Source: Candidatus Zixiibacteriota bacterium
GTDB taxonomy: Bacteria > Zixibacteria > MSB-5A5 > GN15 > JACZUZ01
Reading direction: 5' to 3'
DNA: 5,738 nucleotides
Assembly (NCBI GenBank): GCA_022563625.1
Contig: JADFNA010000133.1
Span: 1 to 5,738, forward strand
Shown: positions 1-5,738 of the stretch, piece by piece
Position numbering within the stretch: the first letter of the stretch is position 1
Layout: each line of letters opens with the position of its first letter
Made by a program: the position numbers and the translations under genes
The notes under the pieces: generated by a model
Databases searched by the model: none
What the model was told of the DNA's origin: nothing
Seen by the model: only the letters and a program-made list of their open reading frames with translations

Positions 1-999
1 TCGGAATGCGACTGGTCCCGAGTCTACCAGTCAAAAGATGATTCGATGGCTATGGGGAGAAGGTATCAACTTGCGTACTCGGCGCTCGCGTACTATGTGG
101 CGCTCAAACGAGATCCAAGCCAGGCCGATAAGCTTCGGCCTCAGCTTGATACTATTTATCGAGGCCTGATTGATCCGCGATCCTGGAGCTACTGGCATGA
201 AGGGGTCGATGAGCCGACCTGGCCACTTCAGAAGGGAAACCTGACATACGCCGGGCGCGTATCGACGTTTGTTGGCTTCTACATCGATGTCTTCGGAGAG
301 CCACCGGCCGATCGCATCGAAGTCGACGGCAGGTCGACGACCTACACCGAACTCTCCCGAAGTCTCTGGAAACAGGCTTCGGAGTCTGCCAGCTGTGGTG
401 TGAGTTGCTTCAACAACGTGTCAATGGTGCAGTGCAATGCGCACATGCTGATCAACAATACGGTTCATGACCGCCTGTTCGATACCGATTTGTCCACCGC
501 GAATGCCGATTGGCTATCCACCGTTGAGAAACATCTTTTGTGCGGTGAAGAGACTGGCTCGATGTTTTACTACGGCACCCAACCAAACGATGCTGCTGCA
601 AACGTTGAGAGTCGCGCGATTGGCACCGATATCTGGACGCTCTTCCTGATGAGTGGGATAGTGCCCGAACGGGTGTCCGAATGGTTCGAGAGTTGGCAGA
701 GAAATTTGGTCGTTGAGGGAGAGGCTGCCCATGTTCAAGTCGGTGAACTTGAACCTGAGGGGGAGACTTCGACCAACGATCTCGCCACATCCTGGGCCTA
801 TTGCCTGGCCAAGGAACTAGGGCAAGCTGACCGAGCGGAACAGCTGCGACGATATCTAGCGCCAAGAGCCGTGAAAGGGTTTGAAATCGAACCTTATACC
901 ACAGGACTTTTCCTTATGGGCGAACACCTGGATAAAGGCGCCTTTTATGATTTGATCAATGGTGTGTCCAAGACATTGGGACCCACAACAAACCGGTAG
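1..999 (+). CDS. Linalool dehydratase/isomerase-like protein, 5' end outside window
   Basis: The frame is open from base 1, so the ATG at base 46 is probably internal; 332 codons are visible, ending in TAG. Residues are counted from base 1. The protein is soluble and alpha-helical in character. Compared from memory with linalool dehydratase/isomerase (LDI) of Castellaniella, an (alpha/alpha)6-barrel enzyme that interconverts myrcene, linalool and geraniol, it aligns to the C-terminus. The W-x-YW segment (62-65) is followed by N-L-T-Y-A-G-R (80-86), matching N-I-M-Y-x-G-H. C-x8-C (C136, C145) in a VQCN context matches LDI C171/C180, and HDRLFDTD matches YDRLHGTD. An IWTL segment (211-214) and an LAP segment near the end also match. 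R86 sits where LDI has catalytic H129, and G208 where it has Y240, so the LDI reaction is doubtful. The region around LDI D39/Y45 and any signal peptide lie at or before the window edge. It may be a related hydratase, an isomerase or a glycosidase-like barrel protein. Family assignment is fairly confident; the substrate is unknown. Confidence 0.62.
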   Translation, partial: SECDWSRVYQSKDDSMAMGRRYQLAYSALAYYVALKRDPSQADKLRPQLDTIYRGLIDPRSWSYWHEGVDEPTWPLQKGNLTYAGRVSTFVGFYIDVFGEPPADRIEVDGRSTTYTELSRSLWKQASESASCGVSCFNNVSMVQCNAHMLINNTVHDRLFDTDLSTANADWLSTVEKHLLCGEETGSMFYYGTQPNDAAANVESRAIGTDIWTLFLMSGIVPERVSEWFESWQRNLVVEGEAAHVQVGELEPEGETSTNDLATSWAYCLAKELGQADRAEQLRRYLAPRAVKGFEIEPYTTGLFLMGEHLDKGAFYDLINGVSKTLGPTTNR

Positions 1000-1090
1000 C
1001 TGGCGCGATTCGCAACTGCCCGTTGATGTTCTAGACGAATGCTATGCCTTTGAGAAACCCGGACGAACGGGACTGTTGAAAAACCCCAAA

Positions 1091-1135
1091 TCGTCTTTGC
1101 GAGGAGTCCGGCAATCGCCGGATGACGCGGCAGAA
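1091..1135. repeat. Imperfect palindrome resembling a dispersed intergenic repeat
   Basis: The core is a perfect inverted repeat, TCCGGC-AATC-GCCGGA (1107-1122). It is flanked by TTTGCGAGGAG on the left and GACGCGGCAGA on the right. The outer arms TTTGC (1096-1100) and GCAGA (1130-1134) can also pair, with one G-T wobble, giving a larger broken hairpin. The flanks recall the 'ATTGCGAGGAG ... GACGCGGCAAT' intergenic repeats seen in many bacterial genomes, so this is probably a decayed copy. Only one copy is in the window, so its repetitive nature is inference. It could also act as a transcript-end hairpin for the gene ending at 999, but no T-run follows. The rest of the 1000-1236 gap shows no convincing gene. 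Confidence 0.4.
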
Positions 1136-1236
1136 TAATTGAGATAAATTCGGAAATGAGGTACGTTCTGACGAATCCGTGAAAAGGTTGTCAGCCTTGA
1201 CAGGACTACGTCGAAAGATTCGAGAACTAAGCTATT

Positions 1237-2391
1237 ATGAACCAAGATATATTGACCATGAACATTCACAAGAATAAAATTGCTATCACAGTAATCTTTT
1301 TTGCTTGCGTAGTTGCATCAACTCCGACAGTCGCCCAACCAGCGGGTAATTTTGTGCGGTTGGTGAATTCCCCCCGTGGGAGCGCAATGGGTTCCAGCGC
1401 GTTACTGCTGTTAGACCAGGAATCTGTTTTCTACAATCCTTCAGCGATGGCGTTGTATCATTTAAAAAAACAGTTTTCCATAACACCGCCAATTGGGACC
1501 GCCTGGTTTCCAGATCTGGCGGACGATATACTTCTACGGGGAGTTTCATTCACTTATTCGCTAATACCCAACAAGAACATAGCTGCCGCTCTGTCCGTTG
1601 GTGTCTTCTATCAGCGGTTCACATTTGGGACGATCATCTTAACAGACGCTACCGGCGCGGCCATAAGAACGCTGAGTCCGAGCGAAAACACCTACGGATT
1701 GAGCCTCGGCTATGCGCGGATGGGCCGTATAAAATACGGATTTGGAATTACGGCCCGTCTGATAGAATCGCACCTTGGAGCAATTGGCGCAGGGGCAGAG
1801 TTCGGCATTGGGACCGCTAGGGCGTCGCTCATAGACGCGGCTGTTATGCTTGAAGTACCTGTCGCCGGATCAGCGGATGAGGACAATGAATTTTCAGTCC
1901 GAGCTTCGATTTTGCAAACACTGTATGGCGCGGACTTCGTATTTATCGATCAGGCACAGCCCGATCCAACGCCGAAAGTAAATCAATTCGGGGCCGCTGT
2001 TTCAGCGAGTTGGGGTTATCCAAAACTGCGCAGCCTCTCGCTTCTGGCTAGCGCTCAATTGGATACGGATGTTTCCGGCGCCCTTCGCGAACTTGAATCA
2101 GTGCGCCGAGGCGGCATCGAAGTGGGTCTATTTGAATCCTTCTATGTGAGAGCGGGGGCCTTCAGTTCAAGCGTCGATATTCCTTTTCCATCTTCCTTCG
2201 GTAGCGGTTTCAGCTTCAACGGATTTCTTAGATTAGTCAGTCGTGACCGGCTTGGCGATATGAACGACGACGAGCTTCCTTTCTGGCGTAGGATTGACAT
2301 ACGCTTTGACTACGCGAAAATTCGCCAGTTGCCTGACGATCTCCTTTCCAACACCAAGTTTTGGAAAATCAGTCTGGCATTGTTGAGATAA
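1237..2391 (+). CDS. PorV/UPF0164-like outer-membrane beta-barrel protein
   Basis: A 384-residue protein with an N-terminal signal peptide: a basic stretch (H11-K14), a hydrophobic core (I15-S28) and a probable signal peptidase I site after A33 (PTVA/Q). The mature start has the pattern of PorV/PorQ/UPF0164-type barrels, distant relatives of FadL: S-P-R-G-S-A-M-G (45-52), then E-S-V-F-Y-N-P-S-A-M-A (62-72), matching the usual 'ARAxGMGGA ... DASAxYxNPAGLA' signature. The rest is alternating polar/hydrophobic strands rich in Gly, Ser and aromatic residues, ending in a strand WKISLALLR, as expected of a barrel. The family includes the PorV shuttle of type IX secretion and many uncharacterised outer-membrane proteins; no type IX partner is visible here. 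The second ATG (base 1258, residue 8) gives a more typical signal peptide and could be the true start. Neither ATG has a clear Shine-Dalgarno sequence. The gene stands alone, 237 bases after the LDI-like gene and convergent with the glycan cluster. Confidence 0.68.
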   Translation: MNQDILTMNIHKNKIAITVIFFACVVASTPTVAQPAGNFVRLVNSPRGSAMGSSALLLLDQESVFYNPSAMALYHLKKQFSITPPIGTAWFPDLADDILLRGVSFTYSLIPNKNIAAALSVGVFYQRFTFGTIILTDATGAAIRTLSPSENTYGLSLGYARMGRIKYGFGITARLIESHLGAIGAGAEFGIGTARASLIDAAVMLEVPVAGSADEDNEFSVRASILQTLYGADFVFIDQAQPDPTPKVNQFGAAVSASWGYPKLRSLSLLASAQLDTDVSGALRELESVRRGGIEVGLFESFYVRAGAFSSSVDIPFPSSFGSGFSFNGFLRLVSRDRLGDMNDDELPFWRRIDIRFDYAKIRQLPDDLLSNTKFWKISLALLR

Positions 2392-2416
2392 GTTGAGTAG
2401 ATACTTTGCGCCAGAG

Positions 2417-2436
2417 TCGAGTGACCCGACACTTGA
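2417..2436. terminator. Weak hairpin in the convergent gap, possible terminator
   Basis: TCGAGTG and CACTTGA can form a 7-bp stem with one G-T wobble around the 6-base loop ACCCGA. It lies between the ends of two converging genes (2391 and 2466), where a shared terminator would be expected. No T-run follows on either strand, so it is not a standard factor-independent terminator and may be chance. Confidence 0.22.
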
Positions 2437-2465
2437 GTGAATTCCCGTATGAGACTATCCGGCCC

Positions 2466-3446
2466 CTAAGCCCGCGATTGCGACTGCGCCTGCTTCGCCT
2501 TCTCCCACCACTCTACAGTGCGGCGGATACCCTCGCGCAGTGTCGTCTGCGGCTGCCATCTGAGGCGCGAGCGAATGCGCTCAATATTCAACACCCGGCG
2601 CCGGATGTTGTCTATGTCGCGCCGGTCAACATGCCGTATCTCGACTTTTTTACCCATCGCCAGTCCAATTTCTTCGGCCAGAGTCAAGACAGAAGTTTCC
2701 ACACCGGCGCCAATGTTAAACACCATGCCGTCGGCCTTCGCTGACAACAGCGCAATCAACGTCGCCTCAACTGTGTCGGTAACATACGTGTAGTCGCGCG
2801 TCTGTAATCCGTCACCGTGAACTGTTACCGGTTTACCCGCATCGAGCGCTTCGATAAACTTCGACACTACTCCGCAGTAGGGATTGGCCGGGTCCTGTTT
2901 GATGCCGTAGACATTGGAGTAGCGAACCGATGCGACTTTTACTCCATACGTCTCATAAAAAGCAGTGCAGTAATTTTCACCGGCAAGTTTTGAAACTGAA
3001 TAGGGCGAAAAAGTCAGCGGGGTTTCGTCTTCGAGAATAGGCAAACTGCGGGGATTCCCATAAACAGAGGCCGATGATGTGTAAACCACGCGGACATCGG
3101 GATTCTCACGAGCGGCCAGCAGAATATTTAATGTGCCGCCGATATTTGTAGCATAATCTTCACGCGGGTCTTTAGTGGAAATTATGATATTCCGGGCCGC
3201 CATATGGGCCACATAGTCAACCCGCCCCACCAACTCGCCAACCAGTTTTTGGTCGGTGACGCTCCCTTCGACAAACTCATACTCGATATCACTGTCGATA
3301 TTGTCCCTGGTCCCGGTGAACAGATCATCGAGAACGATAACCTGTCCGCCGGCGTCAAACACTGCGCGCACGAGATTTGGGCCGACAAACCCGGCCCCGC
3401 CTGTAACCAGTACTCTTTTACCTTTGAAGTTTATCTCAGTAATCAT
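2466..3446 (-). CDS. NAD-dependent sugar-nucleotide epimerase/dehydratase (GalE-like SDR)
   Basis: A 326-residue extended short-chain dehydrogenase/reductase, the usual length for the family, predicted cytosolic. The Rossmann NAD-binding motif T-G-G-A-G-F-V-G is at 15-22. The acidic pair ending beta-2 (D40-D41, in LDDLFTG) favours NAD over NADP. H-M-A-A (81-84) is the conserved loop. The catalytic triad is the Ser in T-S-S-A-S-V-Y-G (123-130) and Y149-xxx-K153 (YSVSK). RYSNVYG and the RDYTYV segment line the sugar-nucleotide site, and the end (RDIDNIRRR ... LRW) is typical of UDP-sugar 4-epimerases. It most likely epimerises or otherwise modifies a UDP- or GDP-sugar for the glycosyltransferases upstream; the exact sugar cannot be read from sequence. 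The start is supported by GGAG 8 bases ahead. It is the last gene of the cluster, 31 bases after the GT2 gene. The fold call is very secure, the substrate is not. Confidence 0.93.
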   Translation of the reverse strand: MITEINFKGKRVLVTGGAGFVGPNLVRAVFDAGGQVIVLDDLFTGTRDNIDSDIEYEFVEGSVTDQKLVGELVGRVDYVAHMAARNIIISTKDPREDYATNIGGTLNILLAARENPDVRVVYTSSASVYGNPRSLPILEDETPLTFSPYSVSKLAGENYCTAFYETYGVKVASVRYSNVYGIKQDPANPYCGVVSKFIEALDAGKPVTVHGDGLQTRDYTYVTDTVEATLIALLSAKADGMVFNIGAGVETSVLTLAEEIGLAMGKKVEIRHVDRRDIDNIRRRVLNIERIRSRLRWQPQTTLREGIRRTVEWWEKAKQAQSQSRA

Positions 3447-3454
3447 AATTACAT

Positions 3455-3458
3455 CTCC
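3455..3458 (-). promoter_or_regulatory. Shine-Dalgarno site of the epimerase gene
   Basis: On the minus strand GGAG (within GTGGAGATG) lies 8 bases before the ATG at 3446. It fixes that ATG as the start and shows that this gene has its own ribosome entry site despite its place within the cluster. Confidence 0.7.
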
Positions 3459-3477
3459 ACATATCGGGCCAGGCGGC

Positions 3478-4206
3478 CTATTTTTTCAGGCCGAGTTTAA
3501 GTATAAACATCGGCCGGGCCAGGCGCCACCAATCTCTGACAGGCCGCATTTTCGTGTATTCTTTGCTCGTGGCATGGTAGCGGACAGTAATCGGCGCCTC
3601 TTTGAATCTATGCCGGCCCGAAGTGACCACTTTGTACAGCAAATATGGCTCAAGCTCGTAGCCGTTCAGCCAGTCCTGATCCAGATTAATGTCTTCGTCC
3701 GCGAAAATCGAAAAGCGAAAGGCGCGAAATCCATTCGTTGCATCGGTGATTTTCTTGCCGGTCAAGGCCGAGAAGAAACGGCTGTACCAGATTGTAGTAA
3801 ACTTACGAAAACGCTGTTCATTGATAACTTTCCCGCCGGGCATATAGCGCGAACCCTGAATAAAGTCGTAATCTCCGTTCCGAATCGGATCAATCGTCAC
3901 CGGGAGCTCTGACGGTTCATGTTGATCATCGCCTGATATAACCACACCGATGCTGTATTGGTTATCAAGTCCGTATTTTATCCCGCTGCGAATGCCGCCG
4001 CCCACACCGGTGTTCTGTTCATGCGTGATAACTTGCGCCCCGGCGGACAGCGCTTCGGCCCGCGTGTCATCGGTGGAGCAGTCATCTACAACAACAATCG
4101 ACAGTTCCAGGCCGGTATTTTTGATTTTCTCCACTACCCGGCCAATCTTGCCCTGCTCGTTGTAGGCCGGAAGAATGACCAGTGTTTTATTTGCGGAGCT
4201 TGTCAT
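3478..4206 (-). CDS. GT2 glycosyltransferase, DPM1-like (polyprenyl-phosphate sugar transferase)
   Basis: A 242-residue GT-A-fold family 2 glycosyltransferase, the length of the single-domain dolichyl/polyprenyl-phosphate mannosyl- or glucosyltransferases. Motifs in order: L-P-A-Y-N-E (12-17) at the nucleotide site; V-V-V-D-D-C-S-T-D-D-T (38-48) with the UDP/GDP-binding aspartates; N-T-G-V-G-G-G (65-71); S-G-D-D-Q-H-E-P (91-98), the metal-binding region; and G-S-R-Y (118-121). The first Asp of the usual D-x-D before QH is Ser91 here, leaving D93. There are no C-terminal membrane helices, so it probably acts at the inner face of the cytoplasmic membrane, moving a sugar from a nucleotide to a lipid phosphate. 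It starts 9 bases after the flippase-like gene and is followed 31 bases later by the epimerase gene. The family is secure; donor sugar and acceptor are inferred. Confidence 0.9.
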   Translation of the reverse strand: MTSSANKTLVILPAYNEQGKIGRVVEKIKNTGLELSIVVVDDCSTDDTRAEALSAGAQVITHEQNTGVGGGIRSGIKYGLDNQYSIGVVISGDDQHEPSELPVTIDPIRNGDYDFIQGSRYMPGGKVINEQRFRKFTTIWYSRFFSALTGKKITDATNGFRAFRFSIFADEDINLDQDWLNGYELEPYLLYKVVTSGRHRFKEAPITVRYHATSKEYTKMRPVRDWWRLARPMFILKLGLKK

Positions 4207-4213
4207 TCCGGTA

Positions 4214-4217
4214 TCCT
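4214..4217 (-). promoter_or_regulatory. Shine-Dalgarno site overlapping the upstream stop codon
   Basis: On the minus strand the sequence is TAGGATACCGGA-ATG. The TAG that ends the flippase-like gene shares its last two bases with the AGGA ribosome site of the GT2 gene, 7 bases before its ATG. This arrangement favours translational coupling of the two genes. Confidence 0.65.
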
Positions 4218-5220
4218 ACTCATTGGGTCCGCTCCCAACATCGCTGATCGTCAGTTGGCTGCGCCAGAGATGATACAGCCCGAAAAGTGTGACCGCAACA
4301 TACTGAGCCGCGTGCATTACGATTGCACAGGCCACCGCGGTTTCTTTGTCAACGTCGTACTGGCCAAGAGTGAATATCACTGCCGCATGGTAGACGCCGA
4401 TAAACCCCGGTGAACTGGGGAGCAGGATAGCTATCGACACAATTGCCAGTGTCGCGAATGACGCCTCAAGCGGGAGCGCCAGATCAAACACCAGGAAAAC
4501 AAAATAATTCGAAAGACCCAGGAAAATCCAGATGAATGCGGTTTGCAGCATCACCGATAGTCCATCTGAGAGGCGCCTCATAAACTGCAATCCAAGCGCG
4601 AATTTTTGAATCACGCTGACGACAAACTCGGCGGCCAGGCCGGGAAGAAAGGCCAGCCGGCGGCCGGCGAATGCAGCGATCGGCCCGGGCCATTTTGCAA
4701 TCACCAGCGCGAAAATACAACCCGCCAGCGCCACAGCCAGAATCACTAGGCTGTTGTTCTTGACACTCTCTTCGATTTCAATCGACGTGACACCCAAAAC
4801 GACGCCGAATATCGCCAGAAGCGCCGCCAGGTCGAACACGATCCGTTCAGTAAAGATCATCGCCAGCGAGGCGGATTTGGAAATCTCAGGGTCCTGGCGC
4901 GACAGCGCATAGGCCCGCACAAATTCTCCCAGCCGAAGCGGCAGTATATTGTTCGCCATAAATCCGATTGCGGTTGATGATAACAAATGCTCAAACCGCA
5001 CGCGCTTAATCGGCGCCGTCATACGCCCCCAGCGCCAGGCGCGCTGATACATGCTGAAAAGTATCACAACAATGTTCGGAATCAGCCACCAGTAATTTGC
5101 CAGCGACAGCGCATTGGCGACTTTTCCAAAATCAATTCCGCGGGCGATAAAATATATCGCAATCAGCGAAATCGCAAAGCCAAGGACAATACTAAGTGAT
5201 CTTTTCGTGAGAAACGCCAT
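4216..5220 (-). CDS. Flippase-like integral membrane protein (LPG_synthase_TM/UPF0104 family)
   Basis: A 334-residue polytopic inner-membrane protein with about seven or eight hydrophobic helices, roughly at 9-26, 44-57, 80-95, 119-145, 158-175, 225-245, 255-278 and 298-318. Family marks are R-A-W-R-W (60-64); G-F-M-A-N-N-I-L-P-L-R-L-G-E (86-99) followed by FVRAY; T-E-R-I-V-F-D (124-130); and P-S-S-P-G-F-I-G-V-Y-H (268-278). The family covers the membrane half of lysyl-phosphatidylglycerol synthase MprF, YbhN-like proteins and the C-terminal part of archaeal AglD. Members without the MprF synthase domain, like this one, often sit beside glycosyltransferases and are thought to handle lipid-linked sugars; transport has rarely been shown directly. 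The start at 5220 is backed by a purine-rich AGGAGTAAGG block at 5231-5240, partly inside the end of the preceding GT4 gene. It lies 12 bases after that gene and 9 bases before the GT2 gene. Confidence 0.88.
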   Translation of the reverse strand: MAFLTKRSLSIVLGFAISLIAIYFIARGIDFGKVANALSLANYWWLIPNIVVILFSMYQRAWRWGRMTAPIKRVRFEHLLSSTAIGFMANNILPLRLGEFVRAYALSRQDPEISKSASLAMIFTERIVFDLAALLAIFGVVLGVTSIEIEESVKNNSLVILAVALAGCIFALVIAKWPGPIAAFAGRRLAFLPGLAAEFVVSVIQKFALGLQFMRRLSDGLSVMLQTAFIWIFLGLSNYFVFLVFDLALPLEASFATLAIVSIAILLPSSPGFIGVYHAAVIFTLGQYDVDKETAVACAIVMHAAQYVAVTLFGLYHLWRSQLTISDVGSGPNE

Positions 5221-5232
5221 CGGATGTGCGCC

Positions 5233-5655
5233 TTACTCCTGCTCTACCTGTTCTGTTTTTTGCTTTGGATGGGCCGAAGTTTCCAGTGTGTCCCTGATGA
5301 CTGTCATAAACTTTTCGGCAGCGTCATCCCAGTTGAACTGTCTGGCCCAATCAATCGCGCCCCGCTCCAGTTTGTGTCTTGCTTCGTCGTCACTCAGAAC
5401 GCCGGTTAGTCTCTCCGCCAGCGCCTCTAAGTCACCATAGGGATACAACAATCCCGAGACACCGTCATTGACCGAATCACGCAATCCTTCCACATCGGCG
5501 GCGATGACCGTAGTTCCACAAGCGTTCGCTTCAATATTAGTCAACCCCCAGCCCTCTTTCATAGACGGACATACGCAGACATGCGCCCGGCGCAGCCGCT
5601 CTATTTTATCATCGGCGCTGACAAATCCGGTAAACTCAATCGCATCTGACACTCC
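5233..5655 (-). CDS. GT4-family glycosyltransferase, C-terminal part downstream of an in-frame TGA
   Basis: This is the C-terminal (donor-binding) half of a GT-B fold family 4 glycosyltransferase. Counting from the GTG at 5652, it shows E-F-T-G-F-V (6-11), a helix running to C-V-C-P-S (26-30) and the hallmark E-G-W-G-L-T-N-I-E (E33, E41; the E-x7-E motif that binds the nucleotide sugar), then A-N-A-C-G-T, G-L-R-D-S-V and G-L-L-Y-P. It ends in a charged tail. A full GT4 enzyme is about 350-400 residues, so 139 codons alone cannot be a complete enzyme. Homology runs without a break in the same frame past the GTG and the TGA at 5656-5658 to the window edge. The GTG is therefore an artefact of the stop, or at best a reinitiation site: its only purine-rich block (GAGGA) directly abuts it, too close for normal use. 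It is the first visible gene of the cluster and probably uses a UDP- or GDP-sugar. Confidence 0.82.
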   Translation of the reverse strand, partial: GVSDAIEFTGFVSADDKIERLRRAHVCVCPSMKEGWGLTNIEANACGTTVIAADVEGLRDSVNDGVSGLLYPYGDLEALAERLTGVLSDDEARHKLERGAIDWARQFNWDDAAEKFMTVIRDTLETSAHPKQKTEQVEQE

Positions 5656-5738
5656 TCACTCGGCGGCCTGCGCTTTGAGTTGATCCATATAATCTCCGGC
5701 GCCAACAACCTGCAACCGCGCATCCGCAAGTTTCTTGC
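5656..5738 (-). pseudogene. Upstream part of the same GT4 gene, ended by in-frame TGA
   Basis: Read in the frame of the downstream GT4 part, these bases encode a segment ending V-V-G-A-G-D-Y-M-D-Q-L and then K-A-Q-A-A-E before TGA (5656-5658). This is the usual GT4 region 'L-x-V-V-G-x-G-P/D-Y ... L-x-x-x-A' that joins directly to 'G-V-x-D-x-I-x-F-x-G', which is exactly what follows the TGA. Both sides are well preserved and nothing is missing but one codon. The gene is therefore either newly broken by a point mutation, misread at one base, or read through. The rest of the N-terminal half lies beyond the window. Confidence 0.65.

Noticed and set aside
1058..1071. CCCG-GACGAA-CGGG small hairpin after the LDI-like gene
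   Set aside because: The stem is only 4 bp with no T-run directly after it, so it is too weak to call a terminator.
998..1138. Short open frame after the LDI-like stop codon, as if the protein continued by frameshift
   Set aside because: The LDI-like protein already reaches its expected C-terminal length at 999, and the extra frame runs through the palindromic repeat with no protein-like features.
1197..1202. Perfect TTGACA, a possible -35 box ahead of the barrel gene
   Set aside because: No acceptable -10 box lies 16-18 bases downstream; the nearest AT-rich TATTAT is about 30 bases away and overlaps the start codon.
2466..3912. Long plus-strand open frames opposite the epimerase and GT2 genes
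   Set aside because: Their translations show no domain or family resemblance and they lie fully antisense to strongly conserved genes.
5656..5658. TGA read as selenocysteine
   Set aside because: GT4 enzymes are not known selenoproteins, the site is not catalytic, and no convincing SECIS-like stem-loop is seen just downstream.
1..5738. CRISPR arrays, tRNA, rRNA, insertion sequences or defence genes
   Set aside because: No regularly spaced repeats, cloverleaf-like sequence, transposase or nuclease motifs were found on either strand.

Overview
The window looks like part of a Gram-negative bacterial genome with roughly balanced base composition. An outer-membrane beta-barrel of PorV/FadL-like type and a glycan-assembly gene cluster both point to a diderm. 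PorV-like barrels are common in Bacteroidetes and related candidate phyla of the FCB group, such as Zixibacteria-type lineages. That placement is inference: there is no rRNA or other marker here.

Layout. (1) Bases 1-999, plus strand: the 3' end of a gene whose start lies before the window. Its product resembles linalool dehydratase/isomerase (LDI) in fold and keeps the cysteine pair of that enzyme, but two other catalytic positions appear changed. (2) Bases 1000-1236: an intergenic stretch holding an imperfect palindrome that resembles common dispersed intergenic repeats. (3) Bases 1237-2391, plus strand: a PorV/UPF0164-like outer-membrane barrel protein with a signal peptide. (4) Bases 2392-2465: a short convergent gap with a weak hairpin. 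(5) Bases 2466-5738, minus strand: a tight four-gene cluster. In order of transcription it holds a GT4-family glycosyltransferase (5' end outside the window and an in-frame TGA), a flippase-like multi-helix membrane protein, a DPM1-like GT2 glycosyltransferase and a sugar-nucleotide epimerase/dehydratase. Gaps between these genes are only 12, 9 and 31 bases, so they are probably one operon.

How the genes may work together. The minus-strand cluster has the parts of a surface-glycan or lipid-linked sugar pathway. The epimerase supplies a nucleotide sugar, the GT2 enzyme probably loads a sugar onto a polyprenyl phosphate, the flippase-like protein sits in the inner membrane, and the GT4 enzyme extends a glycan. 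No polymerase or ligase is visible, so the final product is unknown. The two plus-strand genes have no proven link to the cluster. An LDI-like enzyme beside a barrel distantly related to hydrophobic-compound channels is suggestive but unproven.

The points most worth a second look are the LDI-like protein with altered active-site positions and the in-frame TGA inside an otherwise well-preserved GT4 gene. I found no CRISPR array, tRNA, rRNA, insertion sequence or clear new multi-gene system.
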